A DNA stretch of 9,117 bases from Candidatus Poseidonia alphae. GTDB taxonomy: Archaea; Thermoplasmatota; Poseidoniia; Poseidoniales; Poseidoniaceae. Each line of letters opens with the position of its first letter. Position 1 is the first letter of the stretch. Shown here one piece after another: positions 1 to 5,887 of this stretch. Both the position numbers and the translations under genes were made by a program. The notes under the pieces were generated by a model. The model worked only from the letters and a program-made list of their open reading frames with translations. It had not been told where the DNA came from and did not search any database. The DNA lies in contig DAVD01000031.1 in the NCBI GenBank assembly GCA_002505405.1, positions 15,221 to 24,337 of the forward strand, in the 5' to 3' direction.

Positions 1-713
1 TCTCCGAGTTCGAGATCATAATTTGAAAGATGAAGGCCTTCAATCCCCAAGCGATGGAGATGAACAACCTCGTTCCCAAGGGCTTCAAACATCCTACGAA
101 CTTGCCTTTTCTTCCCCTCTTGGATGGTCAATTCAATGATGTCGGGTTCAATTTGGTGGACCTCAGCAGGGCGTGAGGTATAGGAGGTCGTTACGCCTGA
201 ATCCTCAATGTGAATATCAACGCCATGTTGAAGCGCTTCCATTTGAGACGATGAGACGGAATCCCGTGTAATCGCTTCGTAAATCTTACGAATGTCTTTC
301 TCGGGAGAGGTGATGTCGTGAACCAAATCACCGTCGGTCGTGACCAAAAGAAGGCCTGTTGTTGCTTCATCCAAACGACCAACCGTCACCAGGCGCTCGT
401 AGGTACTCGAATCAACTGCTTCCCTAAACAATTCAAAGACCGAGCGTTTGTTCAGCGAACGTTCTTGTTCACTCAGTCGAGAACAGAGATATCCCCTGGG
501 TTTGTAAAGGAGAAAGGTGGTGTGTTCGTTTGAAAGTTCAAGACGCTGGCCTCTGTACAGAACAGGCTTGGTTTTTGGATTGAACTGGAAACTGATTTCT
601 TTCACAACCGATCCGTTGACGGTGATGTCCCCGTTCCAAATCGCTTCCTTCACTTCTCGCTTTGACGAGAAGAATCCGGTTTTCGAAAGAAATTGATGAA
701 GCCGCAATTTCAT
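1..713 (-). CDS. RsuA/RluB-family pseudouridine synthase (3' end cut by window)
   Basis: Isomerises a specific uridine of rRNA (or tRNA) to pseudouridine. Reading the minus strand from ATG at 713 gives 237 codons with no stop before the window edge. Residues 1-60 form an S4-type RNA-binding domain (MKLRLHQFLSKTGF, then a VNGSVV turn). The catalytic domain follows: VGRLDEATTGLLLVTTDG at 111-128 with catalytic Asp115 in GRLD, the K-x-Y element KIY at 143-145, and the C-terminal family signature KKRQVRRMFEALGNEV at 201-216. The ATG at 713 gives the expected S4 start; the frame is closed by a stop at 741-743, and TTG 731 is the only other possible start. No Shine-Dalgarno is visible. The family is mainly bacterial, so in an archaeon this would be an old transfer. 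It is divergent from the primase gene. The exact target uridine (RsuA, RluB, RluE or RluF type) cannot be told. Confidence 0.93.
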   Translation of the reverse strand, partial: MKLRLHQFLSKTGFFSSKREVKEAIWNGDITVNGSVVKEISFQFNPKTKPVLYRGQRLELSNEHTTFLLYKPRGYLCSRLSEQERSLNKRSVFELFREAVDSSTYERLVTVGRLDEATTGLLLVTTDGDLVHDITSPEKDIRKIYEAITRDSVSSSQMEALQHGVDIHIEDSGVTTSYTSRPAEVHQIEPDIIELTIQEGKKRQVRRMFEALGNEVVHLHRLGIEGLHLSNYDLELG

Positions 714-872
714 TCTGTCAACCGTTTGCAAGGCGACGCCTTACCCTCATCAAGGCTCCGATGAAACCAACAGCGAATATTCTGCTTCAAAAAGTTCAAA
801 TCAAAGAGGAATCAAATCCCATCGCTGGTTTAGGAAAAGATTGACACGGAGGACATCGTATGAGGAATAACG

Positions 873-1349
873 ATGTTTTCCAATGACGAACTCAAAGCGT
901 GGTATTCGACCATGCCGGTGGATTTGGATTGGCTTGAAAAGCCGTCCCGCCACCAATTCCGATGGCGCCTTCTAAACGATCGGTGGGCAACCCTTCCCCG
1001 TCAGGTCAGTAACGAGCAGACGCTGCGAAAGCAATTTGCGAAATATGCACCACGTGACCTTTACATCGGCACCTCAGCATGGCTCAATCCGGTTGACCTC
1101 CCCCGATTGAAGGATATTGACGCACCGGCTCCCATTCTTCTTGACCATCTGGTCGTGTTTGACATTGACTTCCGCCCGTTTTGCTATCGTAGATTGGAGC
1201 AAGCCCGAAGCGTCACAGACGGCTTGTTAACATGGCTTGATGAGCACGAAGACCTCACGTTGCAATACATCAGTTACAGCGGAGGAAAAGGTTTCCACCT
1301 GGTATTGCGAGACAACGACCGTTCAAGAAAACAACCGCGCCAAGTCTAA
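873..1349 (+). pseudogene. priS: truncated archaeal DNA primase small subunit (PriS-like)
   Basis: 158 residues matching the N-terminal half of the archaeal/eukaryal primase small subunit, the catalytic subunit that makes RNA/DNA primers at replication forks. Visible: PRDLYIGTSAWLNPVDLP at 60-77, the metal-binding pair Asp97 and Asp99 in VVFDIDF, and the nucleotide-binding motif YSGGKGFHLVL at 135-145 (Ser136, His142). Family members are usually 330-400 residues and carry a third catalytic Asp in the C-terminal half; here the frame stops 13 residues after the second motif, and neither other plus frame down to 1390 resembles primase. A decayed or deleted copy is therefore the best reading, with a functional primase expected elsewhere; a stand-alone small protein is possible. 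ATG 873 is preceded by GAGG at 862-865. A better GGAGG at 848-852 is spaced for ATG 860, which is in another frame and stops after 8 codons. Confidence 0.72.
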
Positions 1350-1390
1350 TTCAAGCAAACCATGCGGGCACTCCTCCAAAATCCCTGAGC

Positions 1391-1612
1391 ATGCAAATGA
1401 GCAGTCAGGTAGTTGGAACCAAAGGAAGCGTTTTTGCAACCATAGCTTACCGAGTATTCTTTGTCCTCGGACTCGCACTGTCCATCGTGTTTTATTCGTA
1501 TGCATCAGGCGGCGAAGACCCCTCGCTTTTATGGATTGGAACCGTCGGTTTTGTGTGGTTTCTCATGTTCCAATTTGTCATCAATTTCATCTTTGTTAAC
1601 GGCTCTCGTTAA
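1391..1612 (+). CDS. small two-helix membrane protein
   Basis: 73 residues of unknown function. Two hydrophobic helices are plain: about residues 14-37 (VFATIAYRVFFVLGLALSIVF) is split by a short loop SGGEDP from about 47-69 (LLWIGTVGFVWFLMF and on). Both termini are short and polar, so a hairpin membrane protein is expected. The second in-frame ATG at 1397 is an equally possible start; neither has a clear Shine-Dalgarno. It begins 41 bases after the broken primase frame, and its stop codon TAA (1610-1612) sits in the 5' arm of a hairpin. I recognise no family. The clean hydrophobic pattern and correct strand relative to the neighbours argue that it is real. Confidence 0.62.
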   Translation: MQMSSQVVGTKGSVFATIAYRVFFVLGLALSIVFYSYASGGEDPSLLWIGTVGFVWFLMFQFVINFIFVNGSR

Positions 1613-1634
1613 ATCCGGTTCATCTGGATTTAAC
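1608..1634 (+). terminator. hairpin over the stop codon of the small membrane protein
   Basis: Arms 1608-1618 (GTTAAATCCGG) and 1624-1634 (CTGGATTTAAC) pair over 11 positions with one G-U wobble, with a 5-base loop TTCAT. The TAA stop is within the 5' arm. There is no T-run right after it, so it is not a bacterial-style intrinsic terminator. It could protect the mRNA 3' end or assist termination. It has the same layout as the hairpin at 3054-3087. Confidence 0.4.
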
Positions 1635-1698
1635 AACATAAGGTCAAAGATTACAACAAAGCGCAGGGTTCTTGAGGAATTGTAGTTGAGGTAAAACC

Positions 1699-3063
1699 AT
1701 GGGAGAGGTATTGGAAGCTAGCCTCGTCGTTGAGGAGGTCCTCCATGGGATGACGCGGAAGCAACTTCTTGCGTTGTCGCTCGCCACACTACTGGTTGTA
1801 TCCATTGTTGCAGGCATGTCGTTTTTCAACGACGCATCAAACAAGGAACAGTCATCCGATGCATTTGCTGGAAAGGACGGTTGGCGAGCCTTCTCTGTCG
1901 TGGCTCCAATCGACACCGGAATCAACGTTTATCACGACCATTTCCGAACCAATGAAACCTATCCACAGGGGTTACTGGACGGTCTTGGAGTTAACAAGGT
2001 CTGTGACATAACGATGGAAGGAAGTTGGCAAGAGCGCTATGATGCAGACAAGGAAACTTGCTGGGACACGCTTGCACCGAGCGATATTGTCTACTTCACA
2101 GGGACAAAAATCATCGGCAGTTCGCCCGACGGCGACAGTGACATTCTCATTCTTGATGACCCTTCTGACGGTCATGGTTCTGCAGTCACCGGAGCAGTAC
2201 TTGATGCCAATCCAAATGCAGTAATTTTCTTTGTTGAAGGATTTTCAGAACAGGCCGTTCAATCTGCTGCAGACCAACCGCTGGTCGATGTCATCACGAC
2301 CTCATTTGGGGCCATTGGTTCAATCCCTGTTCCAGGAATTGAGCGAGCTACGGAATCTGCCGTTGTTGAATTCGGGAAGATCCATACCGGTGCTGCAGAC
2401 AACAGCCCATCCCCTGCAGTACAGGACGCAACTGCGGGCCCACCATGGTCAATCGGAATCGCAGGATACGCCGAAGAGGGTGACGACCAGAAGGAGATCA
2501 TGTCTGGTTCATATCCCGATATTTCTGCAGATTGGACCCAAGTACTACCAAACCACGATGATATCGATGGCTACCATGAAACTTCTGGAACATCCTTCGC
2601 CACTCCACGTACCGCTGGAATCATTTCCTTTGTATTGGAATCTCTTCGTGATGAATACCAAGACGCTTCCTCCGGCGCATCTCCTGATACACGGTCCAAG
2701 AATCTCGTCAACGGAACCGATGCGGAAGGAAACGCAGTTTCAATTGACAACGCCCAAATTCGTGAAGCGATCAATCTCTCAGCCTGGTATCCTGATCTGG
2801 GCTGGGACCCTACCTCGGGAACCATGCCCATATCTCCAGTCGCACCTTGTACTCAGACGGGCTGGGGACTGGTCAATCTTTCAAACATTGAACCCGTCAT
2901 CAAGCACTTGAACGGAAGTGAACCTCTGCCCGACCGTGCGGGCGATGTCGTCGCTTGCATGAACCTCAACCAAGCAGCACGTGAAGCCTATTGGGGCGCC
3001 TATCCAACCCTACCAACCCAACTTCATGTCATCGGTGAAGAAGGCGTACAACGACGAGATTAA
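1699..3063 (+). CDS. membrane-anchored subtilisin-like serine protease (S8 family)
   Basis: 454-residue subtilase, expected to act outside the cell as a tethered endopeptidase. Residues 22-42 (LLALSLATLLVVSIVAGM) form one hydrophobic signal-anchor. The catalytic triad is visible: Asp72 in VAPIDTGINVYHD, His159 in DGHGSAVTGAV, Ser299 in ETSGTSFATPRTAG, with the oxyanion Asn235 in GAADNSPSPAVQ. Cys pairs (102/121 and 384/420) could form disulfides. There is no obvious prodomain between the anchor and the catalytic Asp. Start: ATG 1699 has GAGGT at 1688-1692. ATG 1750 would give a cleaner signal peptide (MTRKQLLALSLATLL) and has GGAGGT at 1734-1739 ten bases upstream; both are possible. The stop codon lies in a strong hairpin. 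It is host-like in base content, apparently transcribed alone or with the upstream membrane protein. Its substrate is unknown. Confidence 0.93.
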   Translation: MGEVLEASLVVEEVLHGMTRKQLLALSLATLLVVSIVAGMSFFNDASNKEQSSDAFAGKDGWRAFSVVAPIDTGINVYHDHFRTNETYPQGLLDGLGVNKVCDITMEGSWQERYDADKETCWDTLAPSDIVYFTGTKIIGSSPDGDSDILILDDPSDGHGSAVTGAVLDANPNAVIFFVEGFSEQAVQSAADQPLVDVITTSFGAIGSIPVPGIERATESAVVEFGKIHTGAADNSPSPAVQDATAGPPWSIGIAGYAEEGDDQKEIMSGSYPDISADWTQVLPNHDDIDGYHETSGTSFATPRTAGIISFVLESLRDEYQDASSGASPDTRSKNLVNGTDAEGNAVSIDNAQIREAINLSAWYPDLGWDPTSGTMPISPVAPCTQTGWGLVNLSNIEPVIKHLNGSEPLPDRAGDVVACMNLNQAAREAYWGAYPTLPTQLHVIGEEGVQRRD

Positions 3064-3087
3064 CATTCTCAAAGATGTTAATCTCGT
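3054..3087 (+). terminator. 13-bp hairpin over the protease stop codon
   Basis: Perfect inverted repeat: 3054-3066 (ACGAGATTAACAT) pairs with 3075-3087 (ATGTTAATCTCGT) around the loop TCTCAAAG. The TAA stop of the protease is at 3061-3063, inside the 5' arm. No T-run follows. It is likely a 3'-end signal or mRNA-stabilising structure rather than a Rho-independent terminator. It could also serve as a barrier to the minus-strand remnant that ends at 3100. Confidence 0.45.
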
Positions 3088-3099
3088 AAAGCGTGTAAT

Positions 3100-3336
3100 T
3101 TACTGATTAATCTTGCAGAATGCCGGGTTAAAATTTATAGTAAGGAGTTCGTTTTTGGGTTTATGATTGGTCAAAGTATCTTCCACCTCATCACGGTCAT
3201 CATCCATTGAACCATTGTCAACAAGGAAGGTGACCAAAGCAGTTGCAACGAAGAACCACGGCACACCCTGGGCGAAATAGAGAGCACATACGGTTGCAAA
3301 TCATGCCGCACGGCTCTCTTGCATATTCACCGACAT
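3100..3336 (-). pseudogene. remnant resembling the N-terminus of an MFS transporter, with in-frame stop
   Basis: Reading the minus strand from ATG 3336: MSVNMQESRAA, then TGA (3303-3301), then FATVCALYFAQGVPWFFVAT and a further hydrophobic run ending LVDNGS, then an acidic tail (MDDDRDEVEDTLTNHKPKNE) and TAA at 3102-3100. The string LYFAQGVPWFF is typical of the first membrane helix of AmpG-like and related major-facilitator transporters, so this looks like the start of such a gene, interrupted by a nonsense codon (CGA or TGG to TGA would explain it) and truncated after one helix. Alternatively the live product is a 55-residue single-helix protein starting at GTG 3264. Nothing suggests which substrate the parent transporter had. 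Confidence 0.38.
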
Positions 3337-3444
3337 GAATTTTCGTCTTGGTGAGGCATCTGATAGTTATCCCCATAAAAAGCAGGGGTTCCGAGTGTAA
3401 ATAGCAATTGAAGTACGTCGGCCTAATCATCAATCCTCAGCGAT

Positions 3445-3553
3445 AAGAGGCAAAGTGGACGCTGGGGGCAACGGGCTGAACTATGCACAGCGAGGCAAGC
3501 CCGTGGTAAAGCGGCTACGTCTCCTATAAAAAGAGGCAAAGTGGACGCTGGGG
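3445..3553 (+). repeat. 23-bp direct repeat, two copies 86 bp apart
   Basis: Positions 3445-3467 and 3531-3553 are identical over 23 bases (both begin AAGAGGCAAAGTGG and end in CGCTGGGG). The 63 bases between them include a possible 7-bp stem ACGGGCT (3471-3477) / AGCCCGT (3498-3504). Each copy contains GAGG four bases before a GTG, so it looks like a duplicated translation-start region, but the frames that follow are only 20-24 codons long and differ. With only two copies and an over-long spacer this is not a CRISPR. It sits at the edge between host-like and accessory genes, so it may be a scar of insertion or local duplication. Confidence 0.6.
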
Positions 3554-3671
3554 AGTCGTCCCTGCTTCACAGCACCAGGAAATCCTCGTCGCTTTGGCTT
3601 CACTAATCCGAGCCCAGCGATACGAGATGGCCTTGACGATTCTTGACAACGAACTCGGAGGTGCTTGCTGA
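3510..3671 (+). pseudogene. start-less open frame coupled to the next gene
   Basis: The frame is open from 3510 to TGA 3669-3671. Its second half reads like a real alpha-helical protein (QHQEILVALASLIRAQRYEM, then ALTILDNELGGAC), while the first part is the translated repeat. The only in-frame starts are TTG 3594 and ATG 3627. The stop overlaps the ATG of the next gene as TGATG, the usual layout of translationally coupled genes. It may be the 3' remnant of a gene whose 5' end was replaced by the repeat, or a short TTG-started peptide. No family recognised. Confidence 0.35.
3525..3532 (+). promoter_or_regulatory. TATA box candidate (TATAAAAA)
   Basis: TATAAAAA lies immediately upstream of and partly inside the second 23-bp repeat. 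An archaeal start site would fall near 3552-3558, giving a leader of a bit over 110 bases to the 101-residue gene at 3671, or a short one to the start-less frame that precedes it. It is the best plus-strand promoter match in the 3064-3670 stretch. Confidence 0.35.
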
Positions 3672-3976
3672 TGCCAGCCGAGAAAGGTATTCCCAAGCCC
3701 GAAGCTTCAGCACGGCGACTTGACGTGAGGAACTACGACTCAAGGGAAGCCTGGGGCTGGATGTCCGAAGACGAGCGGTTGATTATGAGCAAGGAAGGTG
3801 TAGCCTATGTTGATGTTGAATTGGTGTGCTTGAGTTTTGACAACTTGCTTAAGCAGTACAATCTTTCAATTCACCAAATTGACGGAAAACGACTCCTCCG
3901 CTGGATGCGACACATCAGAGACCATCGGGGGGAATGGAATATTGATGATATTGAAGCTTTAGCAGACACTAATTGA
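3671..3976 (+). CDS. hypothetical protein, 101 residues
   Basis: No recognised family. The product is hydrophilic and basic at the N-terminus (KPEASARRLDVRNYDSREAW), then has a mixed helical middle (WMSEDERLIMSKEGVAYVDV) and a C-terminal part with two likely helices (LLKQYNLSIHQIDGKRLLRW and HRGEWNIDDIEALAD). No membrane segment, Cys cluster or signal peptide. ATG 3671 overlaps the upstream stop (TGATG), which favours it over the TTG at 3665. The 3' end overlaps the end of the convergent GHKL ATPase gene by 8 bases, suggesting it belongs to the same accessory block. Size and position would suit a small regulator or antitoxin-like partner of the restriction genes, but nothing in the sequence shows that. 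Confidence 0.6.
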   Translation: MPAEKGIPKPEASARRLDVRNYDSREAWGWMSEDERLIMSKEGVAYVDVELVCLSFDNLLKQYNLSIHQIDGKRLLRWMRHIRDHRGEWNIDDIEALADTN

Positions 3977-5780
3977 AGGTCACATGATCGCTCAATTTTA
4001 TTATTGGAATAAAACCTGTACCAGGTGTTTCTATGTTTTCTATAACATGGGTGACAAGCGGGTGTAATTTTTTTGACTTCGGGCAAACCCTAATCCTGTA
4101 ACCGCTTTCCTCGTCAAGGTCAGTGAAGTCCCAACAGACCCCTAGTTCGATCTGAAAGTCAACCTTTGGATTTGAGTTCTTCTTGCAGTCGGAGAGTAAA
4201 TCCTCTCCATTTAACTTTATTTCCCCCACGGTGTAGTGATACCCATCTACACTAGAATAAACAGTTTCCTCGGTAACACCTTTGATTTGTTTGACCATCG
4301 CACCTGAGTAATCTGTTCCAACTTCTTTTAATTTTAGATCTAATTTAAAGAGAAAATCATAAGATCCAGTTCCAGTGAGTTGGATTATCTTTATGCCGTT
4401 GATTATTTTCTTTGAGACAAATTCAATAAATAAACCTACAACTTCTTGCTCTTCTTTTGGCACACCAACGAAAATCGATTTGGGCGGCAGCATACCGATC
4501 ATTTTTGTAGCTTCCAATTTCTTACCGTTGTTCACCTCTTTGACTGTATTCAAAATCATGGCTTTATTCACAATATAGGTTTTCTTCGGGGCACCTTTTT
4601 TGATAGCGTTATTCATGGTTTTGAGTGCATCAAGTATCGCGGTTTGGACAGGTTTCACATATCCTTTCTTGAGTGTATTTCTACCTTTATCTACGACATT
4701 GATGTTTGCATCCACAACGATTGTGACCCAATTAACCATACGGGCAACAGACGATGTGTTTCCTAATTGAGGATTGAATGCTTGAAGAAACCCGTTAATG
4801 GAAACAAAAAACCTATCAGATGATGGTCTTGAGGACAAATTCTCATTGAAATTACGAGCCCAGCGTGAGTCTGCAGGGTCATCATCATCTGTCCCATTTA
4901 TGCCCCAACCTACAACCTTTAGAGAAAGGCCAGGTGCTTTCTTTGGTTTTTTCCGATAGAACAAAATTTGATCTCTGGCAATATTCCCTTTGTTTTTCTT
5001 TTCAATTGAGTCATGAACTTTGAATACCGAGTCTTTGATATTTTCAAAAGAAGAAAAACCAAAATCAATTGTTGGATTATGGGGTAAGCCAGATAGGTCG
5101 ACAATTTCAATTTCAACATTAATCTCAGGGACATTATCGTCAAATAGACCACTTGTGTACCCGAGTGGCGTTCGAAGCTTCAACTCCTCCACAATCCAGT
5201 CAACAGGATCTGAATACTCGTTTACAGTTTCTTTTAAATCTTCAAAATAATCCTTGCGAAGCTTGAAGGAAATTTCCGTAACCCCAATTTCACTTTTTGA
5301 TACAATGGATTCCAAATTGCTCTGTATTTGTTTCTTTTTTTCAGTTTCTGACAACTTCGTAGTTGTAATTGAATAAAATTTGTTAAAAATTATCTCTCCT
5401 GAAACACCCTCATCTATGAAATCTGATTTGATGCTACAATAATCTGAATTAGCGATTATGGCATTCAGACCAACTCCGAAACCAGAACCCCCATCACTGT
5501 CATTTGAGCCTTTGCTGTCTTTGTGTTCTGTATTATCCAATCCAAATTTAGTCAGTGAGACAAAACCTCCACCGTTATCTTGAATTGTGAATTGATTTTT
5601 GCTCAAATCGATTTTTACGGATATATTTTTGTCTTCGTTGGTTGATTTTTTCAATTTACGAACCGCGTTCTGGATAGCTTCGCCTACGATTTCAATTGCA
5701 TCTTCGTATAAATCCGCAGTAGAACGCCAGTTAGAGACTTGGGCATCGTGCCCCCATACATCAATTTTTAGACCCGCCAT
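3969..5780 (-). CDS. GHKL-type ATPase (MORC/MutL-like) with probable C-terminal nuclease-like domain
   Basis: 603 residues. The N-terminal Bergerat-fold ATPase is clear: N-box EIVGEAIQNA (Glu34, Asn38), ATP-lid motif QDNGGGF (Asp68, GGG 70-72), and GGSGFGVGLN at 97-106. A middle region (about 285-370) has SINGFLQAF and NVVDKGRNTLKKG, consistent with the S5-like transducer fold that follows GHKL domains in MutL/MORC proteins. The C-terminal part (about 430-560) has a helix with EEQEVVGLFIEFVSKKI, then SYDFLFKLD (Asp475), then VGEIKLNGEDLLSD (Glu520-x-Lys522) and GVCWDF, an order compatible with a PD-(D/E)XK restriction-endonuclease core. Known GHKL proteins dimerise on ATP binding. Such ATPases are reported beside C5 methylases and HNH nucleases in restriction-type operons. 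It is divergent from the methyltransferase (107 bases apart). The gene is far more AT-rich than its neighbours (16 G/C in 60 bases at 4321-4380), suggesting a separate origin. The nuclease domain is an inference. Confidence 0.88.
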   Translation of the reverse strand: MAGLKIDVWGHDAQVSNWRSTADLYEDAIEIVGEAIQNAVRKLKKSTNEDKNISVKIDLSKNQFTIQDNGGGFVSLTKFGLDNTEHKDSKGSNDSDGGSGFGVGLNAIIANSDYCSIKSDFIDEGVSGEIIFNKFYSITTTKLSETEKKKQIQSNLESIVSKSEIGVTEISFKLRKDYFEDLKETVNEYSDPVDWIVEELKLRTPLGYTSGLFDDNVPEINVEIEIVDLSGLPHNPTIDFGFSSFENIKDSVFKVHDSIEKKNKGNIARDQILFYRKKPKKAPGLSLKVVGWGINGTDDDDPADSRWARNFNENLSSRPSSDRFFVSINGFLQAFNPQLGNTSSVARMVNWVTIVVDANINVVDKGRNTLKKGYVKPVQTAILDALKTMNNAIKKGAPKKTYIVNKAMILNTVKEVNNGKKLEATKMIGMLPPKSIFVGVPKEEQEVVGLFIEFVSKKIINGIKIIQLTGTGSYDFLFKLDLKLKEVGTDYSGAMVKQIKGVTEETVYSSVDGYHYTVGEIKLNGEDLLSDCKKNSNPKVDFQIELGVCWDFTDLDEESGYRIRVCPKSKKLHPLVTHVIENIETPGTGFIPIIKLSDHVTFN

Positions 5781-5887
5781 ACTTTGTGGTGTGAGTTAGA
5801 CATATTGTACTTAATGCATAAAACAACTGTTGCTACTTTACAACTTGTGGATTCCGAGCCCAGAAAGAGGTTTGACCACAGGAAGGC
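5781..5887. promoter_or_regulatory. shared divergent promoter region of ATPase and methyltransferase genes
   Basis: 107 bases between two divergent starts. The stretch 5814-5823 (ATGCATAAAA; minus strand TTTTATGCAT) is the only TATA-like element and could serve either direction: it lies 34-43 bases upstream of the ATPase ATG on the minus strand and about 65 upstream of the methyltransferase ATG. GGAAGG at 5881-5886 directly precedes the methyltransferase ATG but is spaced too closely to be a good ribosome binding site. No clear operator palindrome is present, unlike the nuclease promoter at 8309-8378. Confidence 0.3.

Noticed and set aside
730..742. Small palindrome AAGGCG-A-CGCCTT upstream of the pseudouridine synthase
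   Set aside because: Single short site with no second copy; could be chance.
1237..1599. Plus-strand 120-residue frame spanning the primase end and membrane-protein gene
   Set aside because: Translation lacks family motifs and overlaps two better frames (primase motif II and the two-helix protein).
2231..2911. 226-residue plus-strand frame inside the protease
   Set aside because: Shadow of the protease, whose catalytic triad is in the other frame.
3445..3553. CRISPR array
   Set aside because: Only two repeats, a single 63-bp spacer and no cas genes.
3481..3696. Minus-strand 71-residue frame
   Set aside because: Basic, low-complexity composition; it lies opposite the helical plus-strand frame and the repeats, so it reads as a shadow.
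3604..5864. Shared 10-mer CCGAGCCCAG near 3608 and near 5854 as possible attachment-site ends
   Set aside because: Too short, flanks do not match, and the second copy sits inside the methylase promoter rather than at an island edge.
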